Assembly (NCBI GenBank): GCA_031472005.1
Contig: PZJY01000010.1
Span: forward strand, 558,001 to 622,000
DNA from: Tetracladium setigerum
Lineage: Eukaryota > Ascomycota > Leotiomycetes > Helotiales
DNA: 64,000 nt
Direction: 5' to 3'
This document shows positions 46,129 to 56,700 of this stretch, in pieces. The notes under the pieces are model-generated. The model searched no databases. It was not told where the DNA came from and worked only from the letters and a program-made list of their open reading frames with translations. Position numbers and translations under genes: made by a program. The first letter of the stretch is position 1. Each line of letters begins with the position of its first letter.

Positions 46129-48227
46129 GCAGGTACGTTTGTTTCCCCTCTATTGTGTATGAGAGTATGGCTGATCATAGAGTGTATAGTCAGAAGAGCA
46201 TGACGGAGGCGCTGAAAGCATCTTTGGAAGAGAATCAACGTAGAATACGATGATGCTCCCAACGAGGCTGGGGAATGGATTTTCGCTGCCGCGTGTTCCA
46301 TTATGTGGTGCAAGCAAGCGAGCAAGCTTGTCACCAAGCATAAAGGGGCCGGAATGGATGGTGCGCCATGGAAAAATAGTTCTCAATTGCGCCATCAAAT
46401 CTCTACCTCGCCTCAAGACAGCATTGCGGCAGTACACTTTCATACATTTTAATATATTAGACAATCAAATATCATATCTCTTTTCAGGATTTTACGATTT
46501 TGTTTCTCTCGACTAGACGAGAAGCGAATTGCCACAAAAACAGAATCCCTAGGTCTAGACTTTGTTTACTCTGTTTTACTTTTCTAACCACTTCTTACAC
46601 CCTAACATAGCTGGCTATCTAGTAAAGACCTTGAGCAAGATTACCTAAGGAGGTAAGCTTTGTTGGACGTGCAGCGGAAGTGGCTGGCAAAAGCCGGAGG
46701 AAAAGTGCACCGACGTCTTATCTTACAGTGGGGCGAGGGCACAGCAAACGCCAGTACGGAATACGAGCAAGCAACAGTTACAGACTTACAGCACCAGAAC
46801 GGCACACCCTACAACTACCTTACTGTACCCAGTACAGTAAGATCTTACAGTCTAATAACTAACACCTTCCTAACAGCCTGCATTTTCACGGAACTTCACC
46901 AATGGAAAGAAACGCGACGCTCAAGGAGATAAGGCAGTACCATACATTCTCACTTCTGCTAATGCAAGCCTCTTTTCTCGGCATTGTTTTCTTGCTTTAT
47001 ATACCTACCTATTCCAACTATCTCTCTCTCGCTATACTTGACAATCTACAGGCTCTAGATACGACGGATCCAGTCATCAAGGAGGTACTCCGGAGACCCG
47101 CTGTTACTGTACCAGGGGTGGTCAGATCGGGTGTGTCCCGATACCGATGTGGGACGGATCACGAACACCCCAACCTTGGCGATATTAGGCAAGCGGGAGC
47201 TAAGAAGTGGCTGCATTGCTGGCATTTGCCAGAATAGGTACCACCTATCTAGCAAACTACGGAGTAAACAAGTACCTCAGCTAGAGAGTCTGACATACAG
47301 TAGCTCGTTCCTATTAGTTACGAGACAGTCTTTGGTTCAATAGACTAATTAGCCTAATTAAATACATGCGAAACTGCTTCTTCAGTAAGAGCCATGCTCG
47401 TAACCCCACTCTCTCACATTTCTTGAGTTCGCCGTCCAAAGTCTTTCTTACTTTTTGGTTATGTGATGTGCATACTATACCGAGTTCGAGTACTCCGTGC
47501 ACTCCCTTTTCGATGACTGATTCATTATTAACAAGCGATACCCTACGGAGATCACTGCAAAATGCATGCCATTAGCCTGCACTATATATATGCCAAGACT
47601 TGGCAACAGACCCTTATTTTTGATAATCATACATAAATAGGTACCTTACCTAATTCAGTAAACATGACACTTCCAATTCCTCGACGGCTCGCCAAAAGGC
47701 CCGATCTGCTTTCTTTTCCTTTGCCTTTCTACGCCGCTCACTATATATCGGCTTCGTTGACTACCTAGTTTAGTTGCTAGTGAATGTAATCGCGATAGGC
47801 TGTAAGAAAGTGGATAGAACAAATAAAGGTAGGGTTGCACTCAAGGCTTCTGGCCTTTTTTTCCCGAGACGCCTCTCCCATGTACTTTTCCTAGGTACTT
47901 AGCCGCTGTCCCTCCAATGCCAGTAACAAGCCCTCGTTTCTGCGGGAGGGCTGAATCACTACGACGCTCCTTCGTGCTCTATTATTCCGCCCCAATAATG
48001 CAAGTAAAGGCCGGGATAGGAGTGAGGCACGGATCTTATACTTACTTGACCTCGCTCCCCTCATGGTTGTTGTTTTTGCTGCTGTTGCTCTTGTTGCTGT
48101 TATTATCGATCCATTTATGCCCTTCAAGTTTTCCAAGTCCCGCTTTCTGATACGGTAAATAGACAAACGCAAGTCTTTTATCATAACAGTACCGAGTAGG
48201 TACAGTACCTGCCTAGTACCTATCAGA
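46129..48227. other. 2.1-kb gene-free gap inside the cluster
   Basis: Between the membrane-protein gene and the Zn2Cys6 gene I see no gene with motifs; all frames are short and lack family signatures. A strong small inverted repeat lies at 46820-46840. AGGTACCT/TACCTACC words recur near 47640 and 48190. It could be a lost gene or an unusually long regulatory region. Confidence 0.5.
46820..46840. other. hairpin-forming inverted repeat TTACTGTAC/GTACAGTAA
   Basis: Perfect 9-bp arms with a 3-nt CCA loop, followed by another TTACAG. Role unknown. Confidence 0.5.
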
Positions 48228-50474
48228 ATGAGTGGCTCCGCAGTGGAGAAGCCTTCAACTTCTGCTCAGGCAGACGATTCCAGAGAGCGAACCAACTCCA
48301 ATTCTTCTCTCAAGCGACTGGCGTGCGATGCCTGTCGTGCCCGCAAGGTTCGTTGTGATCGCCAGGATCCAACATGTGGACGATGCGCCAAGGTTGGCAA
48401 TACATGTCGCTACTTGAGCCGGGCGAAATCAACAACGTCGAAGATGGACTTGTCGGAATTTCTCATGACTTTGAATAGTCGACTTCGTGAGTCTATTGTC
48501 TATCGTTATTGCCTAATTTTGTTGTTGTGACAACTATCATCTTCCAAGATACTGTTGCGGCCATCATGATTGTAAACAGCAGGCGCTAATTTGTATACTG
48601 GTGGGTGGTAGAACAAGCAGAGGCCAAGCTCACTCTCACCACTCCATCTCTCACTCCAATTCTCACTCCCCCCCTCACCGAGGAATCACAGCCATCGAGA
48701 GTAGCATCATGGGAGAATATGGATCTGGGGCTGAGACCAGCATCATCAGACCTAACGCCTCCCACCAACATGCTGGGTGGTGCTCTATTACCGTACGTAA
48801 TAAGATATCTCACATCTCTCGACATACAACCCGGACAAAAAGAGACACATCGATCAGAGTCACCAAGCTAACACTGTTCAATAGTTACAGCGATGCCTCC
48901 ATGTTTCAGTTCGATAGTTTCACTCCAACCATCATGCCAGCTGGATCCACACCCGATGAAAATCAAGGCTTTAGCTTCGACACGATGTTCCAAGATATTG
49001 CATGTGTGCCAAGAAGTCAAACCGCATCAACAGAGTCAATATCAGCAGATTTCCTGGTAGAGCTGTAAGAGCCCCTTTACCCCATACTTACTTGAGGCTT
49101 GTAATGTCCACAAGACTAAAGTTTAGCAGATATGACCAATTTTTCGATGTGTTCTACCCCATCATGCCAATAATCAACCAAAATCGCTTTCAAGCCGAAA
49201 TGTCCCAACCAACACCCACCCTCGACGTGCAGGTACTTTCCTATGCTATCGCAGCCCTAGGCGCTCTCACGCAACCCAGACTACACGAATACGTGGAGAA
49301 GTGCTACCACGAAGCTCGTCTTCTACTCGACATATGCGAAAGACAGGAGAATGGCGGGTTGCTGACCAGTATCAATACCCTGCAGGCTTACGCCTTGCTA
49401 GCACTCTACGAATTCAAACAGCCAAACTTTGCTCGGGCTTGGATTACTCTTGGACGAGTGACTAGGTTGGCCAAGTTGATCGGATTGGATCAGCCGGAAG
49501 GTAATTCGGCTGTTTTTAAACAGTTGACCAGCTTGGGGTTGCAAGCGCAGCTTCCGCTCCCTTCCACTCCGGCTGATCAGGAAGAGAGACGGCGTACTTT
49601 TTGGCTGTTGTATATTTTTGACGCTTTTGCAAGTCACAGAGTTGGCTCTGGCGCGGCTTTTGATGGAGTGGTATGTACAACACCAAACTATTTACTCTCC
49701 TCATTTGTCCTCAAATTGGTACAATATCTAACAGTCTCCTAGATATCCGTCCCCCTCCCCGGCCCAGCCGAATTCCTAGATCACGCCAGCACAAACGACA
49801 GCATGCCCTCCCTAGCGGAAGTATTCGAACAATCCGAGCCCATCCACCTCTCTGCATTCGCCGGCCTTTCAATCATGATATCCCTCTACCAGCGCTCATG
49901 CCGACACATGGAATCCCTCGCCGAAGACCCATCCTACCCCTTCTGGGAAAACCACTACCGCATCGACAAAGCAATCAGCTTCGCGCAAAACACTCTCCTA
50001 ACACAACACATCCAAGGTCACAGCCTCAACAACCCACAATCACTAACTCTCCGCATGAACCTCGACGCCGTTCAAATCATGCTTCACGAAACAGCCTACT
50101 TCAAAGCCCAGCGCGAAGACCTCCCACCCGGTATCGCCACAGATGCCATGTCCAAATACCGCAACGCAGCCATGGACGTCGTTGAAGCGATCCAGCTAGG
50201 CCAGTTACTAACGGGAAGGAAACTGGAGCGGTTTCAGCAGTTGGATCGGTTTTTGGTGTGGCCGATTACGGCGGCGATTCAGGTTTGTTTTCGCATGTTA
50301 TATGAGGGCGAGGATGATGGGACGCCGTATATTTGTCCTCTGAGGATATTGTCAAACTCCATGAAGGATTTGATTGATCCAGAGTATGTTGGGCCCGGGT
50401 TGTTGGAGAAGGCACATGCGAGAATTGTGGAGGCTGAGAGGGGGACGAAGAAGAGGAGGGTTTTGGAGGATTGA
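48228..50474 (+). CDS. Zn2Cys6 transcription factor, probable cluster regulator
   Basis: Exons 48228-48486, 48612-48792, 48885-49064, 49127-49670 and 49743-50474 give 631 residues with all joins in phase. The binuclear zinc cluster ACDACRARKVRCDRQDPTCG with CAKVGNTC follows a Ser-rich tip of about 30 residues. A Thr/Pro-rich linker comes next. The fungal-specific domain begins RYDQFFDVFYPIMPIINQNR, with VLSYAIAALGALTQPRLHEY, LQAYALLALYEFKQPNFARA, TLGRVTRLAKLIGLDQPEG and EERRRTFWLLYIFDAFASHR. The C-terminus is basic (RGTKKRRVLED). Such proteins bind CGG-containing sites and pathway-specific members usually lie inside the cluster. Its position between the membrane protein and the monooxygenase/PKS pair makes it the likely activator. 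It is convergent with the monooxygenase gene. Confidence 0.92.
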
Positions 50475-50660
50475 GTTACAGTATATATGCATGGTTGAGA
50501 TGTTAACATTGATGATTTCATGAAAGCAAAGAGCGGTTTGGAGAAGATTTGTGTGTGGGATAGATTTTGTTCCCTAATACATAGACACTTTTGGTCACAC
50601 AGCACTCAGTCGAGACTTCTTCGTATATAGTGGTACTGGGGGAAGGGGAAAACAATCAGC

Positions 50661-50686
50661 AACTTTTCTGTTTTGCATATATTCAT
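50661..50686 (+). repeat. 26-bp direct repeat, copy 1
   Basis: Begins AACTTTTCTGTTTTGCATAT and ends ATTCAT. Identical to 50989-51014. Both are close to ACTCAGTC, and another ACTCAGTC lies at 50604-50612, suggesting a larger decayed duplication. Confidence 0.75.
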
Positions 50687-50988
50687 GCCACAGATCACTC
50701 AGTCGAAAACTTCTCCCCACCTATTGTATCCATCTCCTACTCATGTGTAATACGAACTACAAAAACTGCAAAAACTGCAAAAAAAAAGAGAACTGAAAAT
50801 TCGAAAAACTTAAGAACTAAAAACTGTAAAAAGAATCGGAAAATGTGACAAAAGCTGAAAGATTGAAGATTAAAAAAATCGATAACCGCACAAAATCGAA
50901 GATTGCGCGAAATTGAAAATCCAAAAAATCGAAAAATCGAAAAAATGCAGTGATATCATATGCAATGGTATTTGGGGGGGCAAACACC

Positions 50989-51014
50989 AACTTTTCTGTT
51001 TTGCATATATTCAT
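50989..51014 (+). repeat. 26-bp direct repeat, copy 2
   Basis: Identical over 26 bases to 50661-50686, 328 bases downstream, followed by CACAGAT and ACTCAGTC words as at copy 1. Confidence 0.75.
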
Positions 51015-51127
51015 TTCCACAGATATACAGACACTTTGAGCCATGGCACACTCAGTCAAGAATTCCTCCCTATCTACTTCTCGCTCATATGCAAAATATT
51101 ACCCCTCAAAAGACAAAAAACAAAAAA

Positions 51128-52842
51128 TTACCAGCTTCGTTTCTCATCCACTTCTACCTCCATCTCCAACCCATCCTCCTCAGCACCTCTCCATCTCAAT
51201 CTCCCCTCGCCAAATCCAGCACAAGGCACAAAATTCAGTTTCGGGGCCGTCGAAACATACGCACCAATCTGATCTGCAGTAATCTTGTCTGTTCCGAAAG
51301 GAAGGACCCAGTTTGCTATAAACTTGTGGAAAGGTGTTGCATACGTGTCAGTCTTTGCAACCACGTTACTGATCATCTTGAGATCTCGCATTCGTGGGCG
51401 TTGCTCGTGTTGGTAGGCTGAGAAGGCCATGTTTAGAGCGGTGCTGCTCGGTCGACCATCGCTTGTGTTTTGCACAGCGGCGTGGATATGGTTGATTAGA
51501 GAGGCTACGCTTTCGATCGCCGAATTGCCGCCGAGTGCGAGGTTGGGGTGCAGCTGGGAGAGAGTTTGTTAGATGATGAATAAATGAATACCTAGGTAGG
51601 TAGCTAGGTTGGGAGATATGTCGTAAATTAAGTAATAAGCACAGCACTCACCTTATGGGCCGCATCACCGGCAAGAACAATTCTACCGTGGTGCCAATGC
51701 TCCATCACGCACTCCTCGAGCGAAATAACGGAGGATCGGGTCCGCCGTTTCCACACCTCGCCGAAGACGAGATTATCGGTTACGGGCTTATTAGCGACAA
51801 GTTCGGCCAGCGCTTCGGCGTCATCGTCAGTGTAGGTTGCCCGTTGGGGCCAGGTAAAGGATTTGTCGAGCCGGAAGATGACGAAGAAGTAGACCGCGTT
51901 TGGTTGAGAGGTTGCGAGGAATGTGAAGCCGTCGTTGTAAGTTACAGTTAGGTCTCGTGGACCGAGTTCAGGGATGCCTGGGGTGGTGACGAGGAGGGTT
52001 TTCCATTCGGTTTTGAGTGCTATGGAGAGATTTGTGGTTAGAGTAGTTCTTTCTTTTATGTGTGCAGATATTTATGTTGTAAGAAGAATGCAAAATATAT
52101 GGGTTGGCTGTGAGATATTACTTACAAGTCTTTTCTTTTGCTCGGATGAGGCCTGGAGATGTAATTGAAGCATGTTCCCACATCTTGGTCCGAATAAAGC
52201 TATGAACACCATCGCAGCCAAGAATCATATCACCAGTTTCAACAGTGCCATTACTGAGTCTAACTTCGACCCGATCGTCGAATTGTTCCACATTCTCTAT
52301 CGATATGCTGGTCTTGATAAATGACTTGTCGGGCAAGCCATCATACAACATCTGCAAGAATTGACGCCTTTCGAAAGGGTAGAAGCCGATGCCGTGACTG
52401 ACAAATGTTAGCAACGAGTCTTAGTAACATTGTCAATTCTCTATGAAATGCTCTCATCTTAGCGTCAAAAAGTCTTAAAGACAGTAGGCACAACAGGCAA
52501 GAGGCAAGAAGGAAAAATGAAGTGATAGGAAACGCTTTACTTTTCTTCAACACGGGAAAAGAGATCAACATCGTGAATCAATTTTCCCTTTGGATTCCGA
52601 CGTTGGAAGCGATTTAGCGGCACCGAGGTGTTTTTGATAGCATCCAGGTATCCAAGTTGATATAGAATCCTGAGACCATGTGGCCAGATGGAAATACCAG
52701 CGCCAAGGGAGGGAGCGACCTCAGCATGCTTTTCCAGAACGACATGATCAATACCGAGCTTCTGTAGAGAGCTGGATGCGACTAAGCCGGCCACGCCCGC
52801 ACCCACGATGATAATGCGAAAGGGCCGCTTGGCTTGGGTCAT
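51128..52842 (-). CDS. FAD-dependent monooxygenase, salicylate-hydroxylase-like
   Basis: Minus-strand exons 52541-52842, 52126-52397, 51652-52019 and 51128-51553 give 455 residues, with all joins in phase. The N-terminus FRIIIVGAGVAGLVASSSLQ is the FAD dinucleotide fold (residues about 8-27), followed by VVLEKH, SLGAGISIWPHGLRIL and FERRQFLQMLYDGLP. Further on are MILGCDGVHSFIR (the DG motif) and GRIVLAGDAAHKLHPNLALG (the GD motif with conserved Pro). This group covers aromatic hydroxylases and also the PaxM/PyrE-like epoxidases of fungal clusters. There is no obvious membrane segment. It is divergent from the PKS gene, with about 950 bases between starts, so co-expression is likely. A substrate cannot be read from the sequence; hydroxylation or epoxidation of the polyketide is inferred. 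Confidence 0.92.
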
Positions 52843-53049
52843 TGTAGACTTCCAGCTGGCAAGCTCGCAATGTGCTTTGGGGATTGACAGAAATATTTGA
52901 TCAAAACATAATTGTGGATAATTGAGATCTACTTATTCTTAATTGCAAGTGTCAAAGATTCCCTCATTCAACAGAGTGATACACCAGAGCATTCTCTAGG
53001 ATCTCGCTTACTCTAAGCGAAGCGCGTTCTTGCAATGGAGGTGCTCGGA

Positions 53050-53057
53050 GAGCTCGG
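53050..53057 (+). promoter_or_regulatory. GAGCTCGG motif, PKS/monooxygenase promoter
   Basis: Exact octamer in the divergent promoter, 208 bases upstream of the monooxygenase start. Confidence 0.35.
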
Positions 53058-53284
53058 GCCAAGCTTTCCGAATATTGCTCTTCAGTGAGGGAATAATCAA
53101 CGCTTTCACTCAACTGAGCAAATTCATTGAAGCCGACAGGCAATCTTGGAAATGAGTATCTACGGACAGACATGTATTGTGATAAGTAAATGATTCGCAA
53201 TTGAGATTTGCGTCTTTTCCGAATTTCAATTTCCATGTAAATAGAGGCATAGCGTGGAACGTGACTATTTGAGGCTGACAGAAC

Positions 53285-53304
53285 CTCGGCGGGAGGGCGC
53301 CGAG
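53285..53304. promoter_or_regulatory. inverted repeat CTCGGCG-N6-CGCCGAG
   Basis: Perfect 7-bp arms around GGAGGG, about 490 bases upstream of the PKS start, overlapping a CCGAGCTC octamer at 53300-53307. The symmetry with CGG/CCG triplets is what a dimeric Zn2Cys6 factor would bind. This role is inferred. Confidence 0.5.
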
Positions 53305-53796
53305 CTCCCGCTCAAGCCATCCCGCTCCCGCTCTCGCTAAAGAGAGCCATACAGAACACCCAATTCCGACATTCCATTTGCGAACTACCTCCCTCACCTC
53401 CCATCCCTCCTTCATCTCCTTGCATCCTTCGCTACATCAGATTGCGATGCATCCCGCGGTAGCTTCAACTTGCGAAACGGCGCATTCCCGCCCGCTGAAG
53501 CCGTTTGACTTCGTGACTTCTCGCGCAGGGAGCATCTCCTACTCGCGGAAATGTTTGCAGACGTGCTATCGCCGGCAAAGTGCGCTCCTCTCCCCTCAAT
53601 GAGGTTGGTAAGTTGTGTATGATCTGATCAACATAAGAAGGATGTCGCCCTTGATACAACATACGATTCGAAAATCAGCAGATCATTACTTCTATCGACA
53701 ATCCTACAGACAACGCCAACGCAGTAGTTGCCCTTTTTGACTTCGGCTATCTCATCTATCTTGCCAGGCATCATATTTACGTTACTATCATTCGCC

Positions 53797-56700
53797 ATGG
53801 CTCATAGTTCCAGCCCCTCTTCTGCGTCCTCGGTCGACGAGAACCCAACTTCGATCCCTGGCCCCTTCAGTGTGGCCTCGTCGATCAGTGGCGAAGGTGG
53901 TGATGACTATCCTGCTCTGTCATTCCCTGGCTATGCCGAGAAACCACTTGATGAACAGTTGGAGCCGATCGCAGTCATTGGCATGGGTACGTTCTTCTTT
54001 GCACTATATTGGAGCAATCAACATTAACTCAAGCAACCAGGTTGTCGTCTGCCCGGAGATGTGAACTCTGCCGCTGGATTCTGGGACTTGATGATGAATA
54101 CAGGCACAGGAAACACCCCCAAGGTCCCTGCATCCAGGTTCAATATCGACGCTCATTTCCACAAGAACAATGATCGTCCTGGCAGCTTCGGTGTGCTCGG
54201 TGGTTACTTTCTCAATGGTGACCTGGCCGACTTTGACCCAGCACTCTTTGGCCTGACCCCAATCGAGGCTATGTGGATGGACCCTCAGCAACGTAAGCTT
54301 CTCGAGGTCGTCTACGAGGCTCTCGAGTCTGGTGGTATCTCCATGGAAAAGATCTCAGGTACCAACACGGCTGTCTTCGCTGCAAGCTTCACGGCCGATT
54401 GGCAACAGATGGGCTTCAAGGAACCTGCCTTCCGACACAGTCTTGGGGCTACTGGTGTTGATCCAGGAATCATCAGTAACCGAATCAGCCACGTCTTCAA
54501 TCTGAATGGTCCCAGTATCATGTGCAACACGGCCTGCTCCTCTTCCGTGTATGCATTGCATAATGCATGTAATGCACTCCGCAATCGTGAGACCGAAGGC
54601 GCGATTGTTGGTGGTGTCAACCTCATCATCACTGTCGACCAGCACATGAACACAGCCAAGCTTGGTGTCCTCTCACCTACCTCAACATGCCACACCTTCG
54701 ATGCCAGTGCTGATGGATATGGTCGAGCTGACGCTGTTGGTGCCGTGTATCTTAAGCGACTTTCCGATGCCATTCGAGATGGCGACCCAATTCGTGGTGT
54801 CATCCGATCCAGTGCAACCAACTCAAACGGCAAGGTTACCGGCGCTGCTATCGTTCAACCGAATCGTGAGGGCCAGGCAAGCGTCATTGCAGCTGCATAC
54901 AAGCGCGGTGGAGACCTTGATCCTCGCCTCACCGGATATTTCGAGTGCCATGGAACCGGTACTGCCGTCGGTGATCCTCTCGAGGTCGAGGCAGTTTCGA
55001 TTACCATGAACAAGAAGCGCTCAACCACCGACCAACCACTCTGGATCGGGGCCGTGAAAACAAATATCGGCCATTCTGAAGCTGCTTCTGGTCTTTCAGC
55101 GCTCATTAAGGCTATTCTCATTGTCGAACGTGGCATCATCCCAGCTACTCGTGGCGTTGTCAACAAGAGCCCTGCCATAAAATGGGATAAATGGCAAGTG
55201 GATGTACCAACCACTGCCGTGCCATTCCCCAGCCAGCTCCCAGTCCGTCGTGTCTCTATCAACAGCTTTGGCTATGGTGGTACCAACGCCCACGTAATCG
55301 TGGAAGGTGCCGAGTCTATGGTTCGAAATGCACCAGCCTACCGATACCTCGATCAATGGGGCACGCAACGCAAGTCTTCTGGCCGCCGCCGTGTTCTCGA
55401 GCGCAAGCGTCCTTCCCTTCTTCCTTTCTCAGCCCATGATAAGGCCACCTTGCGCCGCAACATCGACGCTTATGGCAAGGTTGCTGCAAACTACAACTTG
55501 CTCGATCTCTCTTACACTCTGAGCAACCGTCGCAGTAATCTTCAAAGCAAGGCTTTCACGGTAACCAGTGTTAGCACACTTGGCCGTACTTTCGACTCGG
55601 TTAACGAGAGCTTCAGCTTTGCCGAGAAGAAGAGCATTCGCTCCGCTGCTTTCGTCTTCACTGGACAAGGAGCACAATGGGCACGTATGGGTGTTGAACT
55701 TATGGCGTACTCTCCAAGCTTCTTACGCTCTATTCGCGCTCTCGATCTCGTCCTCGAGGAGCTGCATGATGGGCCCGAGTGGTCGATTGAAGATGCCCTT
55801 CTTGAGCCCGAGGAAACTTCGCGTGTCAACGAGGCCGAGTTTTCCCAACCGCTATGCACCGCCATCCAGATTGCCATCGTTCAACTTCTCAACGTCTGGG
55901 ACATTCGCCCAGTTGTCACTGTCGGTCACTCATCTGGTGAGATTGCTGCAGCTTTTGCTGCTGGTTTGATCTCTGCTGACGAGGCTATCATTGCGGCCTA
56001 CTATCGTGGCCAAGTTGCTCGAGATGTTGAAACTGTTGGCGCTATGATGGCTGTTGGTCTCGGGGCTGAGGCAGTCCAGGCCTATTTGACTGACTTTGAG
56101 ACTAAGGTTGTCGTTGCGTGCCACAACTCTCCTCTGCTTGTGACTCTCTCCGGAGACGCAGACGCACTTGAGATTGTGAAGACTCGTCTTGATGCTGACA
56201 ATATCTTTGCCCGCCCCGTTAAGACCAACGGCAAGGCCTACCACTCACACCACATGGCACCTGTCGCTGAGAAGTACGAAGCTCTGATCGGTGCAACCAA
56301 GCCATACCACAAGGCTGGTCCTTTGCTCGTTACCAATGCAAGGATGGTCTCTTCGGTTACAAATACTCTCCTCCCAGAGGATACGGTTCTGGACGCAACC
56401 TACTGGAGCCAAAATCTTCGCAGCCCTGTGCTATTCAACCAAGCCATGCAAACAATCATGACAGCCGAGGAATTTTCAGAAGTCGATCTCTTTATCGAGA
56501 TCGGTCCCCACTCGGCATTGGCTGGTCCTTTCAAGCAGATCAAGGCTGGGTTGAAGGCTGAAAAGTTCGAATATGTTCCCACATTGTTGCGTAAAACTGA
56601 ATGTGCTGGACAACTTCTCAAGCTTGCTGGCGAGTTGTTCCTCCGCAACTATCCAGTCGATATGGACAAAGTCACACACGCCTATGTTGAAGAAACTGCA

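Larger units (their letters stand above)
50475..51127. other. intergenic region with direct repeats and A-rich tracts
   Basis: About 650 bases between two convergent genes. It contains a duplicated 26-bp block, related ACTCAGTC flanks, and an A-rich stretch of repeated AAAAACTGC and GAAAAATCG words from 50759 to 50945. Confidence 0.6.
52843..53796. promoter_or_regulatory. divergent cluster promoter, monooxygenase / PKS
   Basis: The 950 bases carry GAGCTCGG at 53050-53057, its complement at 53300-53307, and a perfect inverted repeat at 53285-53304. The frames 52964-53236 and 53110-53415 (minus strand) have no recognisable content and are not annotated as genes. Confidence 0.55.

Noticed and set aside
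52964..53415. Small minus-strand genes between monooxygenase and PKS
   Set aside because: No motif, overlapping frames, and the interval is best explained as a divergent promoter.
53728..53796. Longer PKS N-terminus beginning at a TTG
   Set aside because: It lacks an ATG; the first in-frame ATG is 53797 and fits the usual HR-PKS start distance from the KS domain.
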